Assembly (NCBI RefSeq): GCF_023243075.1
Contig: NZ_JALKFZ020000004.1
Location: 124,001-188,000 of the forward strand
Reading direction: 5' to 3'
Length of the DNA: 64,000 nt
Origin: Frankia sp. AiPa1
GTDB lineage: Bacteria; Actinomycetota; Actinomycetes; Frankiales; Frankiaceae
The position numbers were made by a program, and so were the translations under genes. This document shows, in pieces, positions 1-8,840 of the stretch (position 1 is its first letter; each line of letters opens with the position of its first letter). The notes beneath the pieces were generated by a model, which saw only the letters and a program-made list of their open reading frames with translations, did no database searches and had not been told where the DNA came from.

Positions 1-87
1 GCTGTCGTGGGCTGCCGCGGCGCCGCCGTGACCGGCATGTCCGCCGAAGTCCTCGTGGCGCCGGTCTTCCCGGGCGGCCGGTGCCAT
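1..87 (-). CDS. N-terminus of a His-rich protein, cut by left edge
   Basis: An open frame runs leftward from an ATG whose complement lies at 85-87 and leaves the window without a stop; 29 residues are visible. They are hydrophilic and His-rich (HEDFGGHAGHGG). A purine-rich GGGAAG lies just upstream of the ATG. His-rich N-termini of this kind occur in heavy-metal P-type ATPases and other metal-handling proteins, but nothing catalytic is visible, so the product is unknown. An ECF-like promoter candidate sits upstream at 119-143. It could also be a chance frame in GC-rich DNA. Confidence 0.35.
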   Translation of the reverse strand, partial: MAPAAREDRRHEDFGGHAGHGGAAAAHDS

Positions 88-402
88 CCACTTCCCATCG
101 TGTCGATATATCCCGCTCGACGGGCACACTACGCGCTTGTTCCCAGAATCCTCCGGACTGGGCATAAGCCGGCGTGATCGGATGCGCCACTGTCGTGTGG
201 CTGTGGGCCTCCCGATGCAGCTGTGTGGAGGGCGGCGTGGCACGCTCCCGATCGTCAGGTGCTCGGGCCCGTCCCTTCGGGAGGTGGCAGTCACCGAGAG
301 CACCCGTCAGCACGAAAGGTAACTATGATGACGCTGAGCGTTAACGATCGGGGGCGGCCGATGCTCGCCCGGTGCGTGCGGCGAGGGCTGGCCCGGCGAG
401 AG
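88..402. other. Non-coding stretch with a weak ECF-like promoter
   Basis: No convincing gene in about 315 bases. On the minus strand GGAAC (complement at 139-143) is followed 16 bases later by CGTC (complement at 119-122), a possible ECF-sigma promoter for the gene that starts at 87. A small GGGCCCGTCCCTTCGGGAGG-like hairpin lies near 267-286. An AAAGGTAACTATGATG stretch near 315-330 looks like a ribosome binding site, but the frame after it simply runs antisense into the methyltransferase gene. Confidence 0.4.
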
Positions 403-1065
403 TCAGCCCACCGGCGAGGACTTCGCGACGACCGCGATGAGCAGCCCGCCGCCAGTGGTGAGCATCATCTGGGTCAGTCGGATATCGTCGCGCACCGCGG
501 TTGCCAGCTCGCGGACTGCGATGGCATCGGCGGTGCGCACGGCGGGGTCCGCGGCCTGGCCGTCGGCGAGGATGCCGGCGAACACGACGATGCCCCCGGG
601 GCGCAGCAGCCGCAGCGCCTGGGTGAGGTATTCGCTTCCCTCTCGGCGGTCTGCATCGCAGAACACCAGATCGTAGGCGCCGTCGGTGAGCCGGGGCAGG
701 ACATCCAGGGCCCGGCCGGTGATCAGGCGTGAGCGGCCGGGAGCCATTCCGGCGTCGGCGTAGGTCCGCCGGGCCAGGCGCAGATGCTCGGCCTCGACGT
801 CGATCGTGGTCAGTGTGCCGTCCGGGCGCATGCCACGCAGTAGCCAGGTACCGGACACCCCGGTACCTGTACCGATCTCCACGACCGCGCGGGCACCCAC
901 GGCAGCAGCGAGAAAGCGCAGCACTGCACCGGCGCCTGGACTGACCGGGACGATCCCGACCTCCTCGGCACGGGAGCGGGCAGCACGAAGGATGGGGTCT
1001 TCCAGCAGGAAGCCCTCGGCGTAGGCGGCGGCGAAACCCAGCTCGCCGATGTCTGTCTGGGGCAT
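403..1065 (-). CDS. SAM-dependent O-methyltransferase
   Basis: A 220-residue class I methyltransferase of the O-methyltransferase family 3 (catechol O-methyltransferase-like) type. The SAM-binding loop VVEIGTGTGVSGTWLL is near residues 61-76, followed by an acidic strand end (TTIDVEAEHL) and FCDADRREGSEYL, the metal/substrate aspartate region. These enzymes methylate catechol-like hydroxyls with SAM and a divalent cation; the substrate here cannot be read. It is transcribed divergently from sigE with about 100 bases between them, the arrangement of Rv1220c-sigE in Mycobacterium. The ATG start gives the usual family length. Confidence 0.9.
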   Translation of the reverse strand: MPQTDIGELGFAAAYAEGFLLEDPILRAARSRAEEVGIVPVSPGAGAVLRFLAAAVGARAVVEIGTGTGVSGTWLLRGMRPDGTLTTIDVEAEHLRLARRTYADAGMAPGRSRLITGRALDVLPRLTDGAYDLVFCDADRREGSEYLTQALRLLRPGGIVVFAGILADGQAADPAVRTADAIAVRELATAVRDDIRLTQMMLTTGGGLLIAVVAKSSPVG

Positions 1066-1082
1066 GACACCCGCAGCCTACG

Positions 1083-1108
1083 GGAACGGGAGAGCACAGA
1101 TGCGCGTT
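1083..1108 (+). promoter_or_regulatory. ECF-type promoter of sigE
   Basis: GGAAC at 1083-1087 is followed by 17 bases and CGTT at 1105-1108. This matches the GGAAC-N16-19-CGTT pattern known for SigE/SigH-group ECF promoters. It lies about 60 bases upstream of the preferred sigE start and points toward it. Autoregulation is a common feature of this sigma family; here it is inferred from sequence only. Confidence 0.65.
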
Positions 1109-1169
1109 CATCTGATCGACGCGCGTCGTGTCGAGGATCGTGGCGCGACCATCGAGGGGAGATACAACG

Positions 1170-2075
1170 GTGTCCGCAGCGGGATTCGCCGCTCCCTGGC
1201 CGGGCCGTCGGGTACGTTCGACGCGAACCGACCGAGAGGCGGCCGTGGCTGCGCAGGACTCCGGGGCGGCTAGTGACGCCACCGGCGCCGCCGCCACAGC
1301 AGAAGCCTGGGTGCCTCCGTCGTGGGAGGACGTGGTCCGCGAGCACGGCAACCGGGTGTACCGGCTGGCTTACCGTCTCACTGGCAACGCCCATGACGCC
1401 GAGGACCTCACACAGGATGTCTTCGTGCGCGTGTTCCGCTCGCTCGCGGACTACACCCCCGGCACCTTCGAGGGCTGGCTGCACCGCATCACGACGAACC
1501 TGTTCCTGGACCGGATGCGCCGTCAGCAGAAGATCAGGTTCGACGCCCTCCCGGAGGACACCGAACGTCTCGCCGGGCGCGAGGCTAGCCCGGAGGCCGT
1601 CTACGCCGAGGCTCACCTCGACGCCGACGTCGAAGCGGCGCTCGCCGCGCTGCCGCCCGACTTTCGGGCGGCCGTCGTGCTGTGCGACATCGAGCAACTG
1701 TCCTATGAGGAGATCGCCCAGACTCTCGGGGTGAAGCTCGGCACGGTGCGTAGCCGCATCTCCCGTGGCCGGGCCATGCTGCGGGCGGCGCTGGCCGATC
1801 GCGCCCCCCGCGCCGGTGACGGCGTCCTGCTCGCCGCCGAGGATGAGAAGAACGCGCTGGATGGCGCGTACGCGGCTGCCGCGGCCAGGGCCAAGCCAGG
1901 GCGAGGGCGGTCTGACGGGGCCGGGCCGGCCGCCGGTCCGCAATCTGATCAGCCCGTCAGTGATCCCGTCGCCTCACGGCGGGACCATGACGACGGTCGC
2001 GGCAGGATCGGGCGGCGGCATGACGCCCTCCCCGCTGGGGGCAAGGGCGGTGCTCCGGCGGAGCGTCCCGCGTGA
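1170..2075 (+). CDS. sigE: ECF RNA polymerase sigma factor SigE
   Basis: An extracytoplasmic-function sigma-70 factor that redirects RNA polymerase during envelope stress. Region 2 is visible as [19 protein letters not shown] followed by [10 protein letters not shown], and region 4 as [20 protein letters not shown], then [21 protein letters not shown] chose the GTG at 1170 (301 residues) because GGGGAG precedes it by about 8 bases; an upstream GTG at 1128 in the same frame is possible. The C-terminal tail of about 90 residues is low complexity. The stop overlaps the next start by 4 bases, so the anti-sigma factor is translationally coupled. Order and neighbours match mycobacterial sigE-rseA-htrA-tatB. 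Confidence 0.93.
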   Translation: MSAAGFAAPWPGRRVRSTRTDREAAVAAQDSGAASDATGAAATAEAWVPPSWEDVVREHGNRVYRLAYRLTGNAHDAEDLTQDVFVRVFRSLADYTPGTFEGWLHRITTNLFLDRMRRQQKIRFDALPEDTERLAGREASPEAVYAEAHLDADVEAALAALPPDFRAAVVLCDIEQLSYEEIAQTLGVKLGTVRSRISRGRAMLRAALADRAPRAGDGVLLAAEDEKNALDGAYAAAAARAKPGRGRSDGAGPAAGPQSDQPVSDPVASRRDHDDGRGRIGRRHDALPAGGKGGAPAERPA

Positions 2076-3067
2076 CCGAGCATCTCGGCGACCGGATCTC
2101 GCCGCTCATCGATCACCAGCTCGACCACGACGCCCGGGATCGCGCCTTCGCCCATCTCGCCGGGTGCAGCACCTGCCAGCACGAGGTCGCCCGGATGCGG
2201 CGGCTGAAAGCACAGCTGGTGGCGTTGCGGGACCCGATGATGTCCGACGCGTTCGTCGCGCGGCTGCGCGATCTCGGCGCCGTCTCGCCGGTGGCAAGGG
2301 CCGGCGGCCATGGACGGTCCCGTCCACCTGGCCGGCCGCTCATCCAGCCGATGACGCGGTCCGGGTTCCTGGGGCACGGCGCGCAGTCCTCCACGCTCGC
2401 GCCCGTGCCGCCGGCGCCCGTGCCAGTGGAACCACCGCCAGGGGCGCCGGCACGCCAGGGTCAGGCTGAGGTTTCAGCTCGGCAGGCGGACCCTCGAAGC
2501 CCGCTGGCCGCGCAGTCGTTGTCGCCGTCAGCGAGCCTGCCGAGGCTGTCAGGGCCGATGCCCGAGTCGATGACGCCGCAGGGAGCAGGGCCTGTGGTTG
2601 AGGCTGGGCCTGCGGCGGAAGCCGGGCCGGCCAGGCCGCTTGGGGCCAGGCCGCTTGGGGCCAGGCCGGATCCGATCGTCGCGTCCCGATCCGGCGTGCC
2701 CCGGATGCGCGCGGACCGCCTGATCGGCCCCGGCCGGTCAGCCGTCCCGCCCAGGCCCGCCCCGCGGCGCGGGCCTGGGCGGGACGGGGTGTCGCGGACG
2801 GGCCCGCGTGGCCGCCCCCGTCGTCGCCTGCCGTCGAGGCCCACCGGCTTTCGCGGGTCGGCTGTGCGGCGAACCTTGCTCGGCTCGGCAGCGCTGCTGG
2901 TGCTCGCGATGACCGGTACCGCCGTCGGAGACGGCGGCGGGAGCGCTCGGCAGGGGCCCGTCGCCGTGCCCACAGTGTCGTCCGTCGTGGCTCCTGGTCC
3001 GCCGGCCGGCAGCTCCCTGCGGCTGATTCCGATGTTCACCCCGATGCGGGTTTCGTTCCGCCGCTGA
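2072..3067 (+). CDS. rseA: Anti-sigma factor (RseA-like, ZAS type, membrane-anchored)
   Basis: This 331-residue protein begins with a short anti-sigma domain carrying the Hx3Cx2C zinc motif (HLAGCSTC, about residues 27-34), the hallmark of ZAS anti-sigma factors that bind and silence an ECF sigma factor. A Pro/Ala/Gly-rich linker of about 190 residues follows, including a duplicated LGARP unit, then a single hydrophobic segment near residues 270-288 ([18 protein letters not shown]) and a short tail. That predicts a cytoplasmic N-terminus and a membrane anchor. The GTG start overlaps the sigE stop. Membrane placement and regulated proteolysis are inferred from the family; the linker is much longer than in mycobacterial RseA. 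Confidence 0.85.
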   Translation: MTEHLGDRISPLIDHQLDHDARDRAFAHLAGCSTCQHEVARMRRLKAQLVALRDPMMSDAFVARLRDLGAVSPVARAGGHGRSRPPGRPLIQPMTRSGFLGHGAQSSTLAPVPPAPVPVEPPPGAPARQGQAEVSARQADPRSPLAAQSLSPSASLPRLSGPMPESMTPQGAGPVVEAGPAAEAGPARPLGARPLGARPDPIVASRSGVPRMRADRLIGPGRSAVPPRPAPRRGPGRDGVSRTGPRGRPRRRLPSRPTGFRGSAVRRTLLGSAALLVLAMTGTAVGDGGGSARQGPVAVPTVSSVVAPGPPAGSSLRLIPMFTPMRVSFRR

Positions 3068-3678
3068 CGCCGCCCGTCCGTGGGCCCTGACCGCCCACGG
3101 GGATCGGCCGTCCGCGGCCGTCTGCGGCCGCCCGCAGCCGTCCGCTGTATCGGTTGCCTGCCGCATCCGCGGGATGGGACCTCGGTATGTCATTGACGAC
3201 GAGCAGACGGTTCGCGAGCGGAGACCGGGGTTCTTTGTTTGTTCACATCGACTGCACGGCGCAGAAACACTGCGCGGTGTCGAGATCTTCGCTCCGGTGT
3301 CCGGTCCGGTCGCGAACGTCGTCGACTTCCTCGTCCCCGCCGTTGGTTCTTGCGTTGTCGTCGTTGTCGAAATTGTGGTTGACAGGTCGACTTCGGCGCG
3401 CCTGCGGGGGTTCACCGTCGGGGGCCCGGGGGACACGCGCCCGGCCGTCCGCACTCCGACTCCGGTCCCTCGGAGATTCGTTACGCTCCGGCGGTCGCGG
3501 GGTGCGATTGGCCGGACCGGAGAAGTCTTTTTCGGACAGTTCTGCGGGAGAGGTCTCCTCTATCGCGATGTGAGGCTTTACCGTGTTACCCGCTCGGAGT
3601 CGTCGGGTGGGCCTTCCAGGACGGAACCGGTTGCCGGCGTTCCGCCGTGCCCCACGACACGCCGAGCTGGGAGGTCGC
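3068..3678. other. Long non-coding stretch upstream of htrA
   Basis: About 610 bases separate the anti-sigma gene from the preferred htrA start. After the hairpin at 3078-3100 there is a GC-rich CGGCCGTC repeat near 3106-3145 and a locally less GC-rich patch around 3220-3390 with a TTGACA at 3378-3383, but I cannot pair it with a good -10. The htrA frame stays open back to 3583, so part of this may be coding. No clear ECF promoter was found for htrA. Confidence 0.5.
3078..3100 (+). terminator. Hairpin after anti-sigma gene
   Basis: CCGTGGGC (3078-3085) pairs perfectly with GCCCACGG (3093-3100) across a 7-base loop, 10 bases after the anti-sigma stop. No T-run follows, as is common for actinobacterial terminators. 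Confidence 0.5.
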
Positions 3679-6534
3679 GTGGAAGGCAGCGCCAGTGAGG
3701 CGACGATCGAGAGTGTGAGCAGGTTCGAGTCACCGGTGAGACCCCGAAGCCTCGAACGGTCCTCGACGATCGCCGCTCACCTGCCCGCATCAGGCCTGCC
3801 CGCATCCGATGTTCCCCAGGATGCTCCGGGTAGCGATAGCACGCGGCCAGGAGCCGATGCGCACGGCTCGGTCGATTCCGTCACCGAGCGTCGCCGCGGG
3901 GATCCGCGTGCCCCCGAAGAGGTGACCATCCCGTCGGAGTCGGCGCGGATGCCATTGCATCCGCCGCCCGACCCGGCCAGGGATCCCCGCGTCTCTGCCG
4001 CCGCTCCCGCCGCGTCGGCCACCGGCACGCCGTCCGCGCTGTCCGAATCGTCGTCCCCGTCCGAACCGTCGCCCCCGCCCGAACCCTCCGAGCCGGTGAA
4101 GCCATCCGTGCTGCCTGCGCCCGCTACCCTGGCGTCACACGCCACGGCCGGGTCGCCGGCCTTGCGCACCGTCGGCCGACCCCGGGCCGAGCCTCCTGCG
4201 GCCAGCGGATTGCAGCGGGCATCTCCCGCCGCTGAGGCCGGTGGCTTCGGCGCCACCGGCGTGTCTGGTGTCATGGGCGCGACGGAGACGGCGAAGACCC
4301 GGCCTCCCCTGCGTCCGCCGGCCCGTCCGCCGGTTCCACCGCCGGGCGAGGAGCGGCTGCGGCCGGCGACCGGCGCGCGCCATGGCCGTCACTCCGGCCG
4401 CCCCAGCGGTGATGAGGCGCCAGCCGCTGACGGCGGTGAGCGGCACCGCGGTGAGCGGCAGGGCATCGAGGGGCAGGGCACCGAACGGCAGGGCACCGAA
4501 CGGCACGGCACCGAACGGCACGGCGGGGGCCACAGCCGTCCTGGTCGAACGTGGAGCCTGCGGGCCAGCGCGGAGCGGGTGGCACCGAGCGCGGCTCGGG
4601 CGGCCACCGGCGCCACGGCGGCCGCCGTCGCCGGTGACGGGCACGGGGGCTCCGCCGCAGGCACCGGCGACGTCGGCGGCCCGGGAGCGAGCCGGGTCGA
4701 GCGGCCGGCGCAGCGGCAGCCGGGTCGACCGGTCACGAGCACCGGGGTGTCCCGGCAGGCAGAGGAGCGCGGGCGGTCCTCGAACACCGGACCATCCCGG
4801 GCACCGGCCGAACCGCCCTCGAGCACCGAACCGCCCTCGAGTTCTGGGCCGCCCTCGAGCTACGGACCGTCGTCGAGTTCCGAATCGTCCTTGGGCTCTG
4901 GAGCGCCCTCGGGTCCTCGGCCGTCCACGGGATCGGGGCGATCCCCGGGATCGGGACAGGCGGCCGGCGCCGCCCAGATGATGGAGCCCCCCCTGCCTGC
5001 AGGGCCGTCGACCTCGGGGGACGGCGGCCGCGCGGGCGGGGTGACGGTGCTCGAGCCGCCGCAGCGGGCGTCGGCAGACCAGGAAGGTGCGGGGCACCGC
5101 GGCGGGACCGGGAGTCCTGGGCGGGAACCAGGTGGGGGCGACGGCGGGAACATGAAGCGGACTGCGCCGCCGGGCCGGCCGGGCGCAGTCAGGCGGCGCA
5201 GCGCGGGGTCGTCGTCCGATCTGCTGTCCGCGGAGCCGGAGTCGTTCACTGGCACGCGGGACAACGGCGCGTGCTCGTCAGCCTCCGCCGGGGCCGACGG
5301 AAAACCTGGGGCGCAGAGGTGGTCCGGGGCTGACGGAACGCTCGGGGCTGACGGGCAGGCCGGGCGGCCACTGCTGCGGCCCGCGCCGGCCGGTGGGCCC
5401 GGCGTGGGCGGGCGGCCGGTGCTGCTCGGGGTCCGACTGCTGGTGGTGTGTCTGATCGCTGCGGCGTTGGCCGGCGGTGCGGTCAGCGGGCTGATCGTGG
5501 CGATCCTGACCGGTGACACGTCGGTCAACCCGGTGAAGACGCTCAGTGTGGGCAGCGCGGCGCCGACCACCGATCGCACCAGCGTGGCCGCGATCGCGGC
5601 CGCCGTGCTGCCGACGGTCGTGACCATCGACGTCGGCGGGAACGGCACCGACGGCGGGGACACCGGCTCGGGCGTGATCATAAGCACGGACGGTTACATC
5701 CTGACGAACAACCATGTCATCGCGCCCGCGGTCGCGTCCGGCAGTCCGATCATGGTCACCCGCTACCAGGAGTTCGAGCGCGTCCAAGCGCAGCTCGTGG
5801 GGCGAGACCCGCAGACCGACATCGCCGTGCTGCGGATTCCGGTCACCGGCTCGCCGCTGCCCGCCGCGACCCTCGGGCAGTCCGGCTCGCTCGTGGTCGG
5901 GGCGCCCGTGGTTGCGGTCGGCGCGCCGCTGGGGCTGTCGGGTACCGTGACGACCGGCGTGGTCAGCGCGCTTGACCGTAACCCGCCCGTTCCCGCGACG
6001 GGCGGGGACGCGGGGACCGTCCTGATCGGGGCGATCCAGGTCGACGCCGCGCTCAATCCGGGTAACTCCGGCGGTCCGCTGCTCGACGGGCTCGGCCAGG
6101 TGGTCGGGCTCAACGCCGCGATCGCGGCCGTGCCCGGGCACGAGGACCAGGGGCAGAGCGGCAGCATCGGCGTCGGCTTCGCCATCCCGATCGACTTCGC
6201 CCGTTCGGTGGCCCAGGAGATCATCTCGACTGGGCGGGCGACCCATCCATACGTGGGCACCGCCACGGCGACGATTACCGAAGGTGAGGCGAAGGCCTCG
6301 GGCGGGGTGCCCGGAGCGCGGGTGATCAGCGTGACGCCCGACGGCGCCGCCGCGCGGGCCGGCCTGCGGGGCGGCGACGTGATCACCAGGCTGGATGTGA
6401 GCGCGATCCGGGGGACGAACGACCTGAACGTCGCGGCCCGCCTACACCGGGTCGGGGACAGAGTGCCGGTCACCTACGTGCGGGACGGCGCGACCAGAAC
6501 CACCCAGCTCACACTTCAGGAGCAACGAGGATGA
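3679..6534 (+). CDS. htrA: Membrane-anchored HtrA/DegP-like serine protease with PDZ domain
   Basis: A trypsin-like envelope protease that degrades or refolds damaged exported proteins. With the GTG at 3679 (GGGAGG just upstream; the frame is open from a GTG at 3583) it has 951 residues. Residues 1-580 are low-complexity Pro/Ser/Gly/Glu-rich with GTERQ/GTERH repeats. A membrane segment follows near 585-608. The protease domain shows His679 in NNHVI, Asp714 in QTDIAVLRI and Ser797 in GNSGGP. A PDZ domain covers about 865-950 (AARAGLRGGDVI). The protease and PDZ are therefore expected outside the membrane and the long tail inside. It lies between the sigE/anti-sigma pair and tatB. The N-terminal extension is far longer than is usual for HtrA. 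Confidence 0.92.
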   Translation: MEGSASEATIESVSRFESPVRPRSLERSSTIAAHLPASGLPASDVPQDAPGSDSTRPGADAHGSVDSVTERRRGDPRAPEEVTIPSESARMPLHPPPDPARDPRVSAAAPAASATGTPSALSESSSPSEPSPPPEPSEPVKPSVLPAPATLASHATAGSPALRTVGRPRAEPPAASGLQRASPAAEAGGFGATGVSGVMGATETAKTRPPLRPPARPPVPPPGEERLRPATGARHGRHSGRPSGDEAPAADGGERHRGERQGIEGQGTERQGTERHGTERHGGGHSRPGRTWSLRASAERVAPSAARAATGATAAAVAGDGHGGSAAGTGDVGGPGASRVERPAQRQPGRPVTSTGVSRQAEERGRSSNTGPSRAPAEPPSSTEPPSSSGPPSSYGPSSSSESSLGSGAPSGPRPSTGSGRSPGSGQAAGAAQMMEPPLPAGPSTSGDGGRAGGVTVLEPPQRASADQEGAGHRGGTGSPGREPGGGDGGNMKRTAPPGRPGAVRRRSAGSSSDLLSAEPESFTGTRDNGACSSASAGADGKPGAQRWSGADGTLGADGQAGRPLLRPAPAGGPGVGGRPVLLGVRLLVVCLIAAALAGGAVSGLIVAILTGDTSVNPVKTLSVGSAAPTTDRTSVAAIAAAVLPTVVTIDVGGNGTDGGDTGSGVIISTDGYILTNNHVIAPAVASGSPIMVTRYQEFERVQAQLVGRDPQTDIAVLRIPVTGSPLPAATLGQSGSLVVGAPVVAVGAPLGLSGTVTTGVVSALDRNPPVPATGGDAGTVLIGAIQVDAALNPGNSGGPLLDGLGQVVGLNAAIAAVPGHEDQGQSGSIGVGFAIPIDFARSVAQEIISTGRATHPYVGTATATITEGEAKASGGVPGARVISVTPDGAAARAGLRGGDVITRLDVSAIRGTNDLNVAARLHRVGDRVPVTYVRDGATRTTQLTLQEQRG

Positions 6535-6600
6535 GATTTCGATATCCCCTCGTTGCCCGGCGGCTCCTCGCCACAACACCCGGAGAGGTACGCTCAGGCC

Positions 6601-7218
6601 GTGTTCAACGGTGTCGGTTGGCAGGAAGTAGCCGTCCTGCTGCTGATCGGGCTGTTCGTCTTCGGCCCCGATCGGCTGCCCAAGGCCGCGCGGGATGCCG
6701 GGCGAATGCTTCGCCAGCTCCGCGAGATGGCGGCCGGCATGCGCAATGATCTGCGTTCCGAGCTCGGGCCCGAGATTGCCGATCTCGATATTCGGGATCT
6801 GCATCCCAAGACGTTCGTCCGCAAGCACCTGTTCGATGACGAGCCGCTGCCGCCTTACCTCACCAAGCGCAGTGCACTCGACGCGCTGCTCGCGGATGAC
6901 ACCCCGCCTCCGTCCCTGACGAAGTCGCCCTCGCTGGGCCGGTCGTCCTCGCTGGCCAAGTCCGCCCTACCGAAGGACCTGACCCCGCCGGCCGCCTTCG
7001 ACTCCGGTCCGGCCACCGGCACTGGTCCAGGGGCCGCGGCCGGTCCGGGCACCGGAAGTCCGGTGCCGGAGGTCACCTCGCCGCTGTTGTCGCCGTCCAC
7101 GCCGTCCACGCTGCCCAAGGCGGTCACACCCCGCGCGATCCCCACCCAGCAGGCGTCCGGTGGCCAGGCCGACCCCGCGGCCGGCCCTGCTGTCCCGTTC
7201 GACGCGGACGCCACCTGA
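6601..7218 (+). CDS. tatB: Twin-arginine translocase subunit TatB
   Basis: TatB binds twin-arginine signal peptides with TatC during export of folded proteins. The N-terminus MFNGVGWQEVAVLLLIGLFV places a membrane helix at about residues 6-21, followed by the FGPDRLPK hinge and an amphipathic helix (ARDAGRMLRQLREMAAGMRN). This is the standard TatB layout. The remaining 140 residues are Pro/Ser/Thr-rich and probably disordered. I placed the start at the GTG of 6601 because the family begins MF(N/D)xxGW; an in-frame ATG at 6553 would add 16 hydrophilic residues. It follows htrA by 66 bases, the conserved arrangement. A Tat substrate, PhoD, lies 11 kb away. Confidence 0.9.
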   Translation: MFNGVGWQEVAVLLLIGLFVFGPDRLPKAARDAGRMLRQLREMAAGMRNDLRSELGPEIADLDIRDLHPKTFVRKHLFDDEPLPPYLTKRSALDALLADDTPPPSLTKSPSLGRSSSLAKSALPKDLTPPAAFDSGPATGTGPGAAAGPGTGSPVPEVTSPLLSPSTPSTLPKAVTPRAIPTQQASGGQADPAAGPAVPFDADAT

Positions 7219-7314
7219 CCTGACCGGGCCCGTTGAGGCAGGCTTCGGGCTGGCCGGCGGGATGCCTTCGTTGTTTGGTCAGTGGGTTCTCGGGCCGCAG
7301 GCCGAGCGCCGGGT

Positions 7315-7348
7315 GGGCCGGCCGATCGGTCTCTCGACCGGCCGGCCC
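7315..7348. terminator. Bidirectional terminator between tatB and mrp
   Basis: GGGCCGGC (7315-7322) pairs with GCCGGCCC (7341-7348), and inner CGGTC/GACCG pairs close the loop with a small CGAT bulge. It sits between two convergent genes, so it probably ends transcription from both sides. Confidence 0.6.
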
Positions 7349-7354
7349 GGGTGT

Positions 7355-8497
7355 TCAGCGTCCGGCGGGGGTGAGGTTGAGGCTGCGCCCGGAGAGGCCG
7401 CGGGAGCGGTAGGTCAGCCGCTCGGCGACGGCGCGCAGAGCCTTGCTGGCCTCGCTGTCCGGCTCGCCCACGACCAGCGGGACACCGTTGTCGCCGCCCT
7501 CGCGCAGACGGACGTCCACGGGGATCTGCGCCAGCAGCGGCACGTCGTGGCCGAGGACCCGGGTGAGCCGCTCGGCGACCGCCGCGCCACCGCCCGAGCC
7601 AAAGACATCGACCCGCTCGTTGCAGTGCGGGCAGGGCAGCCAGGCCATGTTCTCGACGACCCCGACCACGTTCTGCCGGGTCTGGACGGCGATGGTGCCG
7701 GCGCGCTCGGCGACCTCGGTGGCGGCGAGCTGCGGCGTGGTAACGATCAGCAGCTCTGAGGAGGGAACGAGCTGGGCGAGCGAGATGGCGATGTCGCCGG
7801 TGCCGGGGGGCAGGTCGAGCAGCAGGACGTCGAGGTCGCCCCAGAAGACGTCGGACAGGAACTGCTCCAGGGCCCGATGCAGCATCGGCCCACGCCAGGT
7901 GACAGGCTGATTTCCACGAGTGAACATGCCCGTGGAGATGACTCGAACCCCGTGTGCCTGGGGCGGCATAATCATCTTCTCGACCTGGGTCGGCGGGCGG
8001 TCGATACCCAGCATCCGCGGCACCGAGTGACCGTAGATGTCCGCGTCGAGCACGCCGACGGTCAGGCCCGAACGGGCCATCGCCGCCGCCAGATTGACAG
8101 TGATGGAGGACTTGCCGACGCCGCCCTTGCCGCTGGCGATGCCATACACCCTGGTCATCGAGCCCGGTTGGGCGAACGGGACCACCTTGGGCGCAACGCC
8201 GCCACGTAGCTTCGTGTGCAGGGCCGTGCGCTGCTCATCGCTCATGACCTGCAGATCGACCTGGACGGCGCGCACCCCCTCCACAGCGCCGACCGCGCCG
8301 GAAACGCGGTTGATGATCTCATCGCGCATCGGGCAGCCGGACACGGTGAGCAGCACCGTTACGGCAACGGAACCGTCGTCGAGGACATGGACCGCCGAAA
8401 CCATGTCCAGCTCCGTGATGGGACGGCCGATCTCGGGATCGTGCACCGTCGCCAGAGCTGACTGGATCGCGTCGGTGGAAGGCCGGGATGGGGACAA
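7355..8497 (-). CDS. mrp: Mrp/NBP35-family iron-sulfur cluster carrier ATPase
   Basis: This 380-residue protein joins an N-terminal MIP18/DUF59 domain (about residues 1-95) to a P-loop ATPase that carries and delivers Fe-S clusters. Visible motifs are the deviant Walker A GKGGVGKSSITVN near residue 124, the DADIYG motif, the LLLDLPPGTGD switch and a CPHC pair near residue 290 that can hold a bridging [4Fe-4S] cluster. The start is a TTG at 8497 preceded by GAGG at good spacing. Fe-S proteins in this window that could depend on it include WhiB7 and the Cys-rich nucleases, but that link is inference. It is convergent with tatB, as in related actinobacteria. Confidence 0.92.
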   Translation of the reverse strand: MSPSRPSTDAIQSALATVHDPEIGRPITELDMVSAVHVLDDGSVAVTVLLTVSGCPMRDEIINRVSGAVGAVEGVRAVQVDLQVMSDEQRTALHTKLRGGVAPKVVPFAQPGSMTRVYGIASGKGGVGKSSITVNLAAAMARSGLTVGVLDADIYGHSVPRMLGIDRPPTQVEKMIMPPQAHGVRVISTGMFTRGNQPVTWRGPMLHRALEQFLSDVFWGDLDVLLLDLPPGTGDIAISLAQLVPSSELLIVTTPQLAATEVAERAGTIAVQTRQNVVGVVENMAWLPCPHCNERVDVFGSGGGAAVAERLTRVLGHDVPLLAQIPVDVRLREGGDNGVPLVVGEPDSEASKALRAVAERLTYRSRGLSGRSLNLTPAGR

Positions 8498-8840
8498 GGG
8501 AAACCTCAGTCACTGATTGGCACCAGATGCGGCCCCGGGCCGCCAGTGCTTCCACGATAGCCCCGGAGCGGCCCATTGGCGTTGGCGCGCTGCCCGGGTG
8601 TGCGCCGGGAGCTGACCTGCCGACGGCCCGGCCCTTTGCGCCCGCACATGGGTTGTCTCTTGTCCAGTGATTTTCCACCCATCTGGGTCTGTCGCGCTTC
8701 TGACGCTGTCGAGGGAGTTGGTTGGTATGTCGCGAAGCGTTGAGGGTGTTCAGGGTGGAGGGAGTGGGCCTACGTCGAGCGACTCTGGACGCGGGTGTGC
8801 GGCGGCATAGGCTGAGCCGGGGTGCGGCGGGGAGGGCGCG
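8498..8840. other. Divergent intergenic region, mrp / marR
   Basis: About 340 bases between two divergent genes must hold both promoters. A modestly less GC-rich patch runs 8640-8740, but I could not assign -35/-10 pairs. No coding frame has support. Confidence 0.4.

Noticed and set aside
325-732. Small gene MMTLSVNDRG... with a ribosome-site-like AAAGG
   Set aside because: The frame quickly becomes the antisense of the methyltransferase gene with an Arg/His-rich translation.
3622-3641. GGAAC...CGTT near the htrA start as an ECF promoter
   Set aside because: The spacing is only about 10 bases, too short for any ECF promoter.
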